From Ustulina deusta (taxonomy: Eukaryota > Ascomycota > Sordariomycetes > Xylariales > Xylariaceae): 64,000 bases of DNA. A program made the position numbers and the translations under genes. This document shows, piece by piece, positions 34,226 through 45,748 of this stretch (position 1 is the stretch's first letter; each line of letters begins with the position of its first letter). The notes under the pieces were generated by a model. That model saw only the letters and a program-made list of their open reading frames with translations, ran no database searches and was not told the origin of the DNA. The stretch is taken from NCBI GenBank assembly GCA_023159155.1, contig JAJNNX010000005.1, positions 62,001 to 126,000 on the forward strand, read 5' to 3'.

Positions 34226-35417
34226 TTAGGCATCTTTAGCAAATGTACTAGCCACGATAAAGGGGAAGCATGCAGAAGCCTCTAGGTATACCTGTATTCG
34301 TTAGTTCATAAGTAGAAAATTAGGGCATCGGGAGGATGATGATGATACCTTAACATGGTCAGCCCCCGGCTTAATCTTTCCCCACGAGATGGCCTCGTCT
34401 GGCCTTGCCCCGGCATCGCTTCCATCAAATTCCTGGGCTGTGTTTATATAGACGGCGTAATCGGCTCCATTTCTCATGAGGCAGGCGTTGGCAATATGGT
34501 GCTTGATGACACCACCACCTAGAATAATCATTCCTGCTCGCTTTGCACGAACGGCTATGGTGTTTACTCGACGTATGTCTTCCACAATGTCGATCTTTAG
34601 CTGCTTCGGTGACGCCTTGAAAGTATGGAAGTAGAGCATATCGCCTAGGCTCCCATCTGTCAGAGCTGGGCAAAATACCGGTATGTCGTTCTTATATGCC
34701 CAATAATAAACCGATCTCTCATCATTAATTTCTTTTCCCAGCCTGTGTATCACTTTCGACGGCGTCCAGTTCATCTCGTCGTCGGTACCCTTGCTGGCCT
34801 CTTGTTCCTCAAGCATCTTATCCAGAATTGGCACAACCCAGTCTTCAAAGGCACAATAGTTAACGTTGGGTACCATCAGATTCCCGATTCTATTCAGACC
34901 TTTGGCTCGGAGGTCGGAACCCTTTGCGCTAAAGGATGACATGTACGTGTCTCCGAGACACTTGATAAAATCCTCCTCTATCCCTCCGGCAGAAGTCACA
35001 ATGCATGATACATGCTTATGCTCTACCAAATATCGGAAGATGCCTCGAAGGCCAGAAGATATCATGTTGGAAGTATATCCCAAGAAGATAGTGGCTTTGT
35101 CACCAGTTTCCGGGTCACGCCATGATCGCTTATATATGTCATGTTACTACTTCTCGCCTCTCAAATTTCGATTCTGGAGGTGTTCAGCTCACCATCTTAT
35201 TGATGATATTCACGGCATCCCCGATTGAAGATGCTTGGAAGCCCATGTTACTCATACGGTGTATGATATCATCAACGGTTATCGACTTGCCCTTGAATGC
35301 ATTGAAGTCGATTTCCTCAACCTTCTGTGCACCCTCAGGGAGCTCATCTGAAGGAACAAGAACTGCATCGGTAGCCTCTTTAGGCGGCGCATTTAGTTTT
35401 TGCTCCGACGAGGACAT
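34226..35417 (-). CDS. dys1: Deoxyhypusine synthase
   Basis: Three exons on the minus strand: 35417-35193, 35128-34349 and 34291-34226, totalling 356 residues, the normal length. The introns are 64 bp (GTGAGC...AAG) and 57 bp (GTATCA...CTAACGAATACAG). Diagnostic stretches are '[15 protein letters not shown]', '[19 protein letters not shown]', '[19 protein letters not shown]', '[20 protein letters not shown]' and '[20 protein letters not shown]'. The lysine after that last motif (about residue 326) is the catalytic one. The enzyme transfers the butylamine group of spermidine to one lysine of eIF5A, the first step of hypusine formation, in the cytosol, using NAD. The start was chosen at the ATG of '[12 protein letters not shown]'. 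Another in-frame ATG lies eight codons upstream (35441). The usual C-terminal 'EASxxFPxxVAxTFAK' is recovered only with the third exon. Confidence 0.95.
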
Positions 35418-36050
35418 GACGAACTTTGCTTGTCCTAGCATATGTGCATGAAGCAAATCGTCAGGTGGGAGGTGCTTGTAGAGGGGTAATAAGGTAATTT
35501 AATTACCTGGTAAGTACCGAGGTAGTCAAGGTTTTTCAGTTCCCAGTCTGAACCAGTGGCGACTTGAAACAAAAACTAGAAAGGAATTGGTGGGAGATCT
35601 ATTTGGGGGTTCCCTCTTTTATTTTTTTATTTTAACATCGTTTTTTTCCCTTCCGATTCGTATCAGAGTGTAGTACCGACGAGTCGGGAAGTCCGTGACC
35701 TACTAGTACACTGCATCTAGGTACTAAGTACCTACTGAGCTTGATGATGCCCTGCATATAATGACGGCAGGGCTGGACGGACCCGCTACAACGTTAAGGT
35801 AAGTACCTACATAAGGTTAGTCTACGAAGCACTGATAAGATAACAGAGCAGACGTGGTTCCGCGACGTGCCAGCCCTTGATCGATTGTATCTCATAAACT
35901 GTTTCAACTACCGTACCTACACTACACGGTACGCGCGCCACATTGCACCTAACGCAAGAACCAGATGAATTTCCGAATCTGATTGCATTCCATTGATATC
36001 GCCGGTCCGCTGAACCATTCGGTCAAATCGATCCGCCCGTATCTCAAGCA
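35418..36050. other. Divergent promoter region between dys1 and cwc27
   Basis: This 0.63-kb stretch is shared by the divergently transcribed deoxyhypusine synthase (minus) and Cwc27-like (plus) genes. It contains ACCTACCT/TAAGTACCT words near 35720 and 35806 and a T-rich tract at 35616-35650. No ORF is supported, and I cannot assign specific regulator sites. Confidence 0.45.
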
Positions 36051-37652
36051 ATGTCGTCCATTTATAACCTCGAACCTCAGCCGACCGCATCTCTCATTCT
36101 CCATACGACTCTTGGCGATCTATCCGTCGAGCTCTTTGCAAAGCAAACCCCGCTTACGTCTCGAAATTTCCTACAACTATGTATCGATGGGTACTACGAT
36201 AACACGATCTTCCACCGACTAGTTCCGGGCTTCATCATCCAGGGGGGTGATCCAACAGGCACTGGAAATGGGGGCGAATGTATTTACGATGGCGGAGCGT
36301 ATAGCGGCGATTTGGACCCGTGGCCGATGGATCAGAGACGAGGCAAGAATGCGGGGCCGACAGGCATGAACTTCAAAGACGAATTTCATTCACGGTTAAA
36401 ATTCAATCGCAGGGGATTGCTTGGCATGGCAAACGAGAGCAAACCGGACTCAAATGGGAGTCAATTCTTCTTCACCTTGGACAAGGCTGAGGAGTTGAAT
36501 AATAAAAACACCGTCTTCGGGAGAGTAGTGGGCGATACCATATACAACCTCGCACGCATGGGGGAGGCAGAGATCACTGCAGGCAGCGAAAGACCTCTAT
36601 ATCCCATTAAGATTACTGGCACAGAGATATTGGTCAACCCTTTCGATGCTATGGAGAAGAGGATACGTACAGCTCAACCGATAATACCCAGCGGTTCAGT
36701 AGAGAAGAAGAAAAAGAAACCGAAAACTGGCAAGAAGCTATTGAGTTTCGATGCCGAGGAAGGTGATGTCGATGCGCCCATGATCAAAAAGGCAAAGTTT
36801 GATTCGCGCATTGTAATGGACGAAGATTTGGCGGATGAGGCTTCAGTGAAAAAAACAGCGACTTTGAAGCGGAAGGAAGAGAAGGCTTTACGGAAAAATA
36901 TACCAGTTCGAGAATCTCACTCCGATACTTCAAAAGCAGGGAATCCCTCACCGCCCCCTATAGAAAAGAGGCCTACCCCCGTACGCTACGAACCCTCCCC
37001 AGAGAGGGAAACGATACCAAAGAAGTCGGCGCTGGATCAAACAAACGAAGAGATCGCTGCCTTGAAAGCGTCCATGAAACGGACCATACATTCAGAGCCT
37101 GTGCGGGAAGTTAAGAAGTCCGCTTTAGAGCGGATGATTCCTGAGACATCGTCACGCGGTCGGAAACGACGTAGAGGGGGCGAAGCCCCAATCACAGACG
37201 AAGACCTACATGTATTTCAGGCGTTCAAGACTAGACTGAAGCAAGTAGGCCCCGAAAAGGAACAGCCTACGGTGTCATCAGGTGGTGATGTCGAAGAGAA
37301 ATTTTCCGGCTCTGCAGAGGGCGAAGCTGAGCTATGCGACCTACACTTCATAGCTAATTGTCAAAGTTGTACATCTTGGGACAAGGCGGAGGAGGGAGAT
37401 AGTGATGATGAAGGATGGATGTCCCATTCTCTAAGCTTCGCCGTCGATAAGCTGGGCAAGGACCTAAGCTATAGGAAGAAAGCTGAAGAGGAGCTGGTTG
37501 TGATAGACCCTAGGGAGAAAGCTCGTACGCTCAAGGAGGAGAAGCGGGCCCAGAGAGAGGCCCAGTCCGGAAGATCGGGGAGGGAATGGGATCAAGCGAG
37601 GAATGCCAAGTTAGCCAGAGCGTCGGCCCTCGCTGGCAGAGGAGCCAGATGA
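36051..37652 (+). CDS. cwc27: Cyclophilin-type spliceosome factor Cwc27
   Basis: An intronless ORF of 533 residues starts at ATG 36051. Residues ~10-195 form a cyclophilin domain: 'ILHTTLGDLSVELFAKQTPL', 'FHRLVPGFIIQGGDPTGTGN', 'NESKPDSNGSQFFFTLDKAE' and 'NTVFGRVVGDTIYNLARM'. A long, charged, Lys/Glu-rich tail follows with 'KSALERMIPETSSRGRKRRR', ending in a basic helix ('REWDQARNAKLARASALAGR'). An N-terminal cyclophilin fused to such a tail is typical of Cwc27, a component of activated (Bact) spliceosomes. Cwc27 proteins have altered active sites and are thought to act as protein-binding modules more than as isomerases. It diverges from dys1 across a 0.6-kb intergenic region. Confidence 0.92.
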   Translation: MSSIYNLEPQPTASLILHTTLGDLSVELFAKQTPLTSRNFLQLCIDGYYDNTIFHRLVPGFIIQGGDPTGTGNGGECIYDGGAYSGDLDPWPMDQRRGKNAGPTGMNFKDEFHSRLKFNRRGLLGMANESKPDSNGSQFFFTLDKAEELNNKNTVFGRVVGDTIYNLARMGEAEITAGSERPLYPIKITGTEILVNPFDAMEKRIRTAQPIIPSGSVEKKKKKPKTGKKLLSFDAEEGDVDAPMIKKAKFDSRIVMDEDLADEASVKKTATLKRKEEKALRKNIPVRESHSDTSKAGNPSPPPIEKRPTPVRYEPSPERETIPKKSALDQTNEEIAALKASMKRTIHSEPVREVKKSALERMIPETSSRGRKRRRGGEAPITDEDLHVFQAFKTRLKQVGPEKEQPTVSSGGDVEEKFSGSAEGEAELCDLHFIANCQSCTSWDKAEEGDSDDEGWMSHSLSFAVDKLGKDLSYRKKAEEELVVIDPREKARTLKEEKRAQREAQSGRSGREWDQARNAKLARASALAGRGAR

Positions 37653-40091
37653 GATAACTTCAGTAGATGGCTGAGCTAATAAAGATGCTACATGTCATCT
37701 CTTCATGAAAACTATCTAGTGTGCCTTGTACATCATTTCATATTGTTATTTTACGAGATAAAACCATAGAAACAGGTTTTTATCGCGAAGCTGAGGAATT
37801 CATGTTTTGGAACAAGCCACCTGCGACAGGGAGTCGAGCACATCAACCCGGTGCCTATTTAGGGACTGGACCCAAACGGTGAGCATTAAAGCCCAAAGAA
37901 TGTTGATAAGGATCACTATGTATGGGCATCTCTTTGAATAGATACTAAATAATCACTCTCTTTTTCTTCAACCGAGTGAAAATATCAATACCTAGTCCAA
38001 GTTTGAGTGGTAAAAGGCCGTGGGGGGAGGGGGGGGAGGAATGCATCTGAAAGCCGGTTGTGTGGTGCTGGAGCGCTGCCCCATCAAGATAACCTGGAAT
38101 ACTGGAATGAATGTTGATTACATGAGCGTATAAACCACAAACTTTGAAGTTCGTCTTTCATATATTATTCTTATACACTCTACCTAGGTACATCCCTAAA
38201 TCTCCCTTAATTAGCGACCCGACAAACTTCGTAGCTCACTGACCTAGGACTGTGTCTTTACATACGCAACTTGTAATAAACATAATTCCTCAGGTAGGTA
38301 ATGCCTGAATCATGACAGACCGAGCTAAGCCTGAGCAAAAAGCGGTAAATACGCTAAGCCTGGTTTAGAGGCTCACATAAAAATGGTAAATCCCAGAACC
38401 CGGTATACTTACCTAGGAGGTAGTACCTATGTACCTATACAAAATTTATATAGGTATATCACTTTGTCAACTTATGACCAGTAGACATAGGCATGTAATG
38501 ACCTATCGAGGTGGCCATTCAGGGTCATTCGCCAACTCTTGTCCCTCCCATGTCGGGGATACCTTATCGTACCTAGGTAGGTAGCTTGAGCTTCTAGGTA
38601 CCCGAGATAAGTTGCCTAAGATTATTCTCAAGTTACATTGAGATTCGTTCCTACCAGAAAAATATGTCAGGAAGTACCTACGTCTCTACCGAGCTTGATT
38701 ATCTTAAGTAGGTAGGTCGGTAATGCAGGGTACTCTTTATATTCAGTAGATCGTCCACTAGATACATTAGGTAAGGCACGTTGACGAAGTTATTCCGTAG
38801 TGACCGTGTAGTGTAACCACATGTCCGTATCGGGTGCTACAGTATCAGTGTCTGCCGAAGTGTCTGCAGACACATTCCAGCAGGGCTTCCCCAGTGAACT
38901 TTAGAGGGTACCTTAAGTACCTACGCACACTACCTCTAGGTAGCACACTATATGCCCGAACCCCTCCACATCTCGACATATGATTTGTATACTACATATA
39001 ATGGTAGACATCTAAGATATCAATGCCTCTTCATGCAGCTGTCTGCACTTCAAGCGTCATTGGATGTCTAGTTGGTTGTTCGAGTCTTCCGTTGCCAGAA
39101 TTCCCACTCAAAATATCGACGAGGGGGAGGAGGAGAAGGAGGAGGAGGAAGTCGTGACTGCAGTTCAGAGAGTAAGTACGCAATTGCCAAGACACAGACG
39201 ACTTAGCAGGACTGGGTTCCTGTCCACCACCACTACCACCACCACTACCACCATCCTGGTCCTGCGGCCTGTGCCGGAAAATCGGTCAAAGAATCAAGAG
39301 ACCGTCTCGAGGAAAAATAAGCAACGCCATCCTCCAGCCCCTCCGACGCAGCGTCTTCCACTTGGCCCAGGCTGGCAACCCACCACCACCATCTATCGGC
39401 GAGACTGGCTCGCGCGCATTCTCCCCATCCAACGTGCGGCCCGGTGTCCGCAATCCATTGGCCCCAGAGCGCGACATCTGTCCCATTTGTCGCGACTTCG
39501 AGAACAAGAAGTCCCTTTCTCTCTGCTCTTCCCGCCTTCTACGTCTCGCAGCCCTTCATTGTCACTGTCGCGTCGCGAGAGACACTCTTGGTTGGCAGCG
39601 TCTTGGAAGCTTCTCTCAGCCTTCCTCGCCTGATTTACTTGCTTTTCGTCCGTCGTCCTTTCATCACCTAGGCGCTATATAGGTCGGAGGGCCCCCGAAC
39701 GTCGAAGGAGGCTCGGGATTCGTCAGTGGACTCTGCACAAATCGCCCGAAACGACTCGACTACCTTGGGTATCTGCTACCTCCTGCACACTTCCCTGGGA
39801 TTGCCCGCTCCTCCGATCGCCCCGTTTGCTGGGTCGCACACTGCACTGCGTAGCCTCGATTCACCGACGAACCCACGTACAATTGCAGTTTTGCGCCGGC
39901 AGCCTAAAACGGCGCGACCGACAGCCTCGCCGGAAATCCGCCCACACGCCGCCTTGCCTTAACGCGAACGACTGGGAGCGTTCCAAGCAACTCATCGACA
40001 TCAACTGAACTTTCTTCTGTCGGCATCACATCTACATCGTGCCGACTCGACAACTTCGCTTGGCTGTCTCTTCATCCAGATCTCTGGATCC
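37653..40091. other. Intergenic region and long leader of the heat-shock factor gene
   Basis: The first 1.3 kb are AT-rich and contain the densest set of ACCTAGGT words in the window (perfect TACCTAGGTA at 38181-38190 and 38570-38579, many TAGGTAGGTA/AAGTACCTA). From about 39060 the sequence becomes C/T- and CACCAC-rich, with overlapping frames (39064-39633, 39362-39682 and others) that stop before the Hsf1 start. I read this as a long 5' leader, possibly with upstream ORFs. Confidence 0.5.
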
Positions 40092-42440
40092 ATGTACACC
40101 TACTATCGCTCCATGCCTGCCCCAAATCCCCGGAAACGAGCAGCCCCAGGTAGTTTACCTATACCACCGCAAATGCCACAGCAAATGCCTCAGTCGTACA
40201 ATCCTTCCGAACAAATGCTTAGATGGAATGGAAATAATGCTGGCAACTTTGCTGACAACGCTTCCAATCCCATCAATGCATACGGCATGGTATCTCCCAC
40301 CCAGGCTCAGTTCACCCAGGGAGCCCCCACTACCTCCAATGTATTAGCGAGAAGGGGTGGGAACAACGCTTTGGTTGCTTCCAACCGCACGTTTTCGCCA
40401 CAGCCTAATGACCCTTGGTCTGGCTTCACCGATGACAATATACTATCAGCCCAGACTAACGGGTCCTTGGACGAGCACGATAATATAGAATTGCTCGAGG
40501 AGAAGGCACAAAGGGCGAAGAGAGAAGCGCAGGCCAAGAGGAAACAGATTCCCCCCTTCGTCCAGAAACTTAATAGGTAAGTCCTCTTTTCCATCATGGT
40601 ATTTGCAATTTGCTCCCTCTGGTTCGCTTAGCAGAAATTGGCTGACTTTTGTTTCTATCTTAGCTTTCTGGAAGATGGGAAGAACACAGAGTTAATCCGA
40701 TGGTCTGATAAGGGTGACTCTTTTATTGTGCTTGATGAAGACGAATTTGCCAAGACACTTATACCTGAGTTATTCAAGCACAACAACTATGCGTCATTTG
40801 TCAGGCAACTCAACATGTATGGCTTTCATAAGAAAGTTGGGCTCTCGGACAACTCCATGAAAGCCTCCGAGCGCAAGAACAAGAGCCCAAGCGAGTATTA
40901 CAATCCTTATTTCAGGCGAGGGCACCCAAATCTTTTATGGTTGATCAATAAGCCAAAGAGCGGTAATACCAAGAAAGGTGCCAAGAAGCGTGGTGACGAT
41001 GGAGAGGGCGATAGTGATGATGATGCCGTGCCGGTTGACGATAGTGTTGCTCCGTCTTTTAGCCAACCGAATGCGCCTAACCGAGCTCTGCCGGCCCCCG
41101 AAGCAGGTCCACTCCAGAAGAAAGAGTTAGCTCTCGTGAGAGATCAAATGGCAGCCTTGCAACAACGCCAGAAGCAAATCAGCGACGCCATCACTCGGTT
41201 ACGACAAGAACATAATCAGCTTTACCAACAAGCAATGATGTTCCAGAACATGCATAACCGCCACGAGAATTCCATCAATGCCATCCTGAACTTTCTAGCC
41301 AACGTCTTCCGCAAATCGTTGGAGGAGCAGGGGGGGACCCAGAATGTGAATGATCTGCTTGCCAGTATCATACCTAATGTACAAGTGCCTTCCGCGGCTC
41401 AAGGTAGTGTTGTTGACCTCGATGACTGGATGCAGCAGCAGATGGCTCCAAACGCCGCGAAAGTCGGGACACCAAAAAGAGCGCAACGCCTGCTACCCCC
41501 GATTCCCAATAATCAACCCCCTTTGCATTCCTCTACCCCTCAGCCTCCCTCATACCCTAGCTTTGCCAATCAAGAATCACCGATAGGACAGGTTACTGAG
41601 CTTTCCGATACACCTGTCGAGTCCGTTAGCACGCCATCTTATCTCAAACAAGAGCTCGAGTCTAATCCCCAAGCGGGCATGCTCAAACTCATTCAAAATG
41701 CCAACTCGAACGCTGGTAAGGCTGGGAACACGACTATTGACCTATCAAATGTAGCCGCCAATACCCCAGCCAACATGACGAATGACCAACGGGACCGTAT
41801 GATATCTATGATGTCTAGAGGTCACAGCAACACCGCGTCAACTCCCACCCCATCTGCTTCATCACCGAGCGCACCCACTCCCGTAGGCTCTAACCTAGGC
41901 GCATTTGGGACGTCAGCAACAAGCGGTCAGCCGAATCCTAATCCTCCAACATCTTTGTCTCCCATAATACCCTCCGGGGTGCCTGCGTCTATCCAACGGA
42001 TGTCCCAAACCGACGAGGAGCTAGAGCAGCTTGAGCGCCTACAAAAAGAGCAAAGTCAGAAGCTTGAAGACCTTAGTACCCTGCTCGGCCCCCTCAGCCC
42101 GTCGGGGCGGATACCCGGTTTAGACGAGCCACACGACTACTTTGTGGAAGACCTAGATATCAGTCAATATCTGGAACCAAATATCTATGCTGCCGACGGA
42201 AGTAGTAATGATTTCAACTTTGATACCGCCGCATTCAACGATAACGCAAATCTGGATTGGCATCCAGAGATGACGGATTTCGCAGGGGGGACGGCTGGAA
42301 ACGGCATGGAGCCTGGCCGAGTTGTAGAAACAAACACACCCAGCCACAAGTCACCAAGTCCAAGCGGCACAGAGGAGATTACACGGGAGGACTTTGAAGA
42401 TAGCCCAAGCCGGGTCGCGAAGAGACAACGAAGGACATGA
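40092..42440 (+). CDS. hsf1: Heat shock transcription factor Hsf1
   Basis: Two exons, 40092-40576 and 40664-42440, with an 87-bp intron (GTAAGT donor, CTGAC branch, TTAG acceptor), give 753 residues. The HSF-type winged-helix domain spans about residues 150-255, interrupted by the intron after 'PPFVQKLN'. It includes 'LIRWSDKGDSFIVLDEDEFA', 'LFKHNNYASFVRQLNMYGFH' and 'YYNPYFRRGHPNLLWLI'. A heptad-repeat coiled coil for trimerisation follows at about 315-375 ('LVRDQMAALQQRQKQISDAI'). The long C-terminus is Pro/Ser/Asn-rich with acidic patches near residues 670-720, probably activation regions. Hsf1 binds nGAAn arrays and drives chaperone genes. A second in-frame ATG lies seven codons downstream (40113) and could be used. 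The leader before 40092 is about 1 kb, which suggests translational control, though this is inference. Confidence 0.93.
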
Positions 42441-43148
42441 AGTGGGCAAGAAAAAAGGGTGGCGTTTTCGGGTTTTCGGGTAGGGTTTCGACTTGTTAGA
42501 TATCAACTCAACTATGGGGTCAGCCGTATTGAATTTGCATATGCCATGAATGAGAACCAGATAAAGATATTTATACCAGTTGCATGCCGGTGTTGGCTGT
42601 GACCTAATTTATCAAGCCACGGAAATGATTGGTGATGAACTCAGTAGTACCTTTTGCTCTGGGCGGGTAGGCGGCTACTGGTTTCAAGTTAATAAATAGG
42701 CACCTAAAAATAAGAGATGGTTTGCTTGGGTACAATAATGCGGCATCTTCGCAGCCAGTCAATACAAATGGAAATCGATGCTGGTTCCTTGGCCACCACG
42801 GTCTCTGCCGAATAGGTAGTGTAGGGCGGCAGGGATCCCGACGATCCTTCCCTGCTGTTTCGAGCGGTTACTACAGTGGAATGGAGGGCCGCCGTCATCG
42901 CCCGTTGTGTTACGCAGCACGGGGGGAGGCTGAGCAAGGAATGCGCGACCAGAGTCTCAGTTGTTTGCCAGGTACCCCCAGTCCTCTCTGTTTGCTTGCG
43001 ACCTCTACCTGTACGGCAATTTCCCGCGTGTTTGCTGCTCCCATTGTAGCTACACTCACTCATTTATCGCCGCTCATATTGTTTTCTTGTTTCTTTTCGC
43101 ATCGAGCAAGTGCCGTGGCGGATTGCACGATTCCACCACGGGTCGACG
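42441..43148. other. Intergenic region/5' leader
   Basis: This is the 3' flank of hsf1 and the leader of the membrane-protein gene. A 165-codon frame (42722-43219) overlaps the first exon of the next gene in another frame and shows no family similarity, so it is treated as a shadow. Confidence 0.45.
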
Positions 43149-44246
43149 ATGGCCAAGTGTACAAATGCGCCGCCCACTGTTCCGAGCGACTCGGGCGTGG
43201 CGGGTATCGGGGTACGTAGGTCGTCCCGTCAGCTAATGCAGGGACAAGCCCATCCATACGATGGCGTTCTGGGGTCCCAACTGCGCTAACTCTACGCTCC
43301 GTCGCGGACCCGGGCTTAGGTTCTACTATCATTCATCATCACAGCAGTCATTGCGCTCGCCATCAGCGCATCGTTGATCTTCCAGGAGGCGCGCCGGCGC
43401 ACGCGGACGCAGGAGCCCAGCGTGCTAAGACGCAAGTTGCTGAATGCATACTCAGACCAGCAAATCCTGACAGGCATCGGGATCCAGAGCGTCGGGTTGG
43501 CCAAAATCGAGTCTATGGTGCCTTATCACTTTTTCATCATCTGGATGCTGTCGCTGTTGTCTATGGCCGTGCATAACGCGAGTTTGCTTGCTCTCGTCCG
43601 CGACTTTCGACGGGATTGGGTTCTGCGCTGGCTGCGTCAGTTCCTCATCTTCGTGAACCTCGTCCTGAGCTCTCTCTACGGCATCTTCATTCTAAAAGCT
43701 GTTCAAAACAGAATTAACGACTCTACGTTCCCCGTCGCATGTGTCTGGGAGAAGACCGACGGGACTAGCCAGACCTCGGCGGGGAACAGTGCCCTCTCGT
43801 ACATCGGCACCATTGTGGTTATCGCGGGGAACGTCGTCGTCTTTGTACTTGCGACGTGGTATCTCCATTCGCGTACGCGGCGCTTCTTTAAGATCATCCA
43901 GATCGCCGGGCTGCTACTTATGATAGCTATCTCTATCGGCGCTGTTGTGCGCGTGGCTTTACTCGCCGACGCCTTCGGTGGCAACCATCCGGTCAATCTC
44001 AGCGACGGTGGCGAAAAGCAGTGGAGTTTTGGACAGCTGCTGTCCCTCGGTATGCTGTTGCTGCCTCTTGTCTCAATTATCGAGATACTTCGTGGCGAAA
44101 TCAAATGTGCGCCGCCAGTCGCAGACTTTCGGGAAGATAAAGCCGGCCTGCTTGGCGAAAATGAGCTACAATCGAATCTCCCGGATCGGGATTCATTCCA
44201 GCCGAACCCATTCTTCGGCTCTCAAACTAATTTGTTCAGAACGTAA
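43149..44246 (+). CDS. Multi-pass membrane protein of unknown function (329 aa)
   Basis: Two exons: a short first exon 43149-43211 ('AKCTNAPPTVPSDSGVAGIG') and 43320-44246. The 108-bp intron has a GTACGT donor and a CTTAG acceptor. Joining them creates a membrane segment, 'VLLSFIITAVIALAISASLI', right across the junction, which strongly supports the model. About seven hydrophobic segments follow: near residues 83-103, 121-137, 167-188, 197-217 and 241-258, plus weaker ones. The tail is hydrophilic and ends 'NPFFGSQTNLFRT'. The family looks like a fungal integral membrane protein with no named domain I recognise. The 7TM-like layout with a short extracellular N-terminus would fit a receptor-like or channel-like protein, but nothing decisive is visible. 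Confidence 0.75.
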
Positions 44247-45748
44247 AAGGCTTCGCCAGTTGAACTGCTCCGACAGAAGGATGAGCAATTATGAAGGATT
44301 AGGGCAATGGTTCTGGGACGCCAAGCTACAAAGAGCTGGTGAAAGCTAAAGATCACTTAACGAAAATATAAAGACATTCGAATACAGATCGATAACGCTT
44401 GGACATTTGTTCCTCAGCAGCAAAGTCGGCGACGTTGAGCCGTGATTTCGACCCTTATTGCGGCATCAAAATAATATTGATTTGCCGGCTTACGAGCAGT
44501 GTGCCACGCAACGCGTGCATATGCAAAGCACTACGATAGTCACGTTCGTTGATGAAAAGGGACATTGGGCTTATCGAAGCCGTGGGGAATAGGTAGATTA
44601 ACGGGAAGGGAGAATGTTTTGATACCCCATAACACTCGAATCAGAGTAATCAAAGCCAAGAATGGAATACAAAAAATCGGATCACGTATCACTCCATTCT
44701 TGCTTTTCATGCTTACTAGAGTTGCTGCTTTAAGTAGAGAGCCAAGATAGGCAAAAAGGAATACTATCAGATTGATACTCGTATGCATGATGCGTACTAG
44801 CACCACATGCAAGTCCAAGAGTGTGGCTTATTAGTTGGATAATACGGCGAAATCGGCTCACTTATCAACCTGACCGAAACCTGCATCGGCAGCGAACCTA
44901 TTATATAGACAGCTACAAACTTACGACAATGCGCGTGTGCTAAGCTCAGATTATCAGACACACACCTGATATGACCGCCTCAACCATGATTTCGTTCAGG
45001 TGATCTCCCGAGGCAAGGGCACGTGGTGGTGAGTTCGTCGTGCCCTAACTATTGGTACCAACCACATAGACAAAACACTATCGCAAGTCGAAGAACGTCC
45101 TATCTGAAGAGGAAAGACACGAAGATTACCTTAGATAAAGAAGGAGAATGCGGGGAAGCAAGCCTCTTCCACCACAGCGTTTCATTCCGCCACAAGCTAA
45201 ATCAATCAGATGTAACAGCGATAAAGGATGCAACCTAAGCCGCCACAGCCCCTTGCAGCTACAAGACATACCGGTAATTCAACATTGTCGGCCGTATACC
45301 GAAAGACGGTTGACTTTGGGCCGAGACACATCGTCCGGCTGCTGCTTGGAGGAATTGCCAAGTTGACGAGCTTTTAGGCCCGGCAACCGTGCCGAATTAG
45401 CTTCCGCCATATTGTGCTAGGATCACGCAATATTGGCCAAAAGGCCATCTTTCCCGATGTTCCCCATGCAAGCCATCGAGACGGGAAAGGCATTCCCGAA
45501 TTCTCTGTGAGATTTGGTAGATAACGTCGGCGTACAACGAATTCGGATCAGATAAGAAAACGGGGGGGGATGGGGGGGCTGACGGAACTCCTATAATAAT
45601 GGCACGAATAGGTTCTCTCCTTTCGACCTGGGGTACACGTGCTCTTTATTCATTCGACTTCACTGCATTATCTCCTACTAGTCATTAGCCAACTGATAGG
45701 AGGTGCTTCGGAAAGGAGAGTTGTACCTAATACATCTAGGTATTCACG
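44247..45748. other. Intergenic region, 1.5 kb
   Basis: No supported gene. Frames of up to 92 codons occur on both strands without motifs. G-runs (GGGGGGG) lie near 45561-45580. Confidence 0.45.

Noticed and set aside
39064..39682. Overlapping ORFs with CxxC-like text ('DICPICRDF') upstream of hsf1
   Set aside because: The frames overlap one another in CT-rich leader sequence and lack a full RING pattern, splice support or a plausible end. They are better read as leader.
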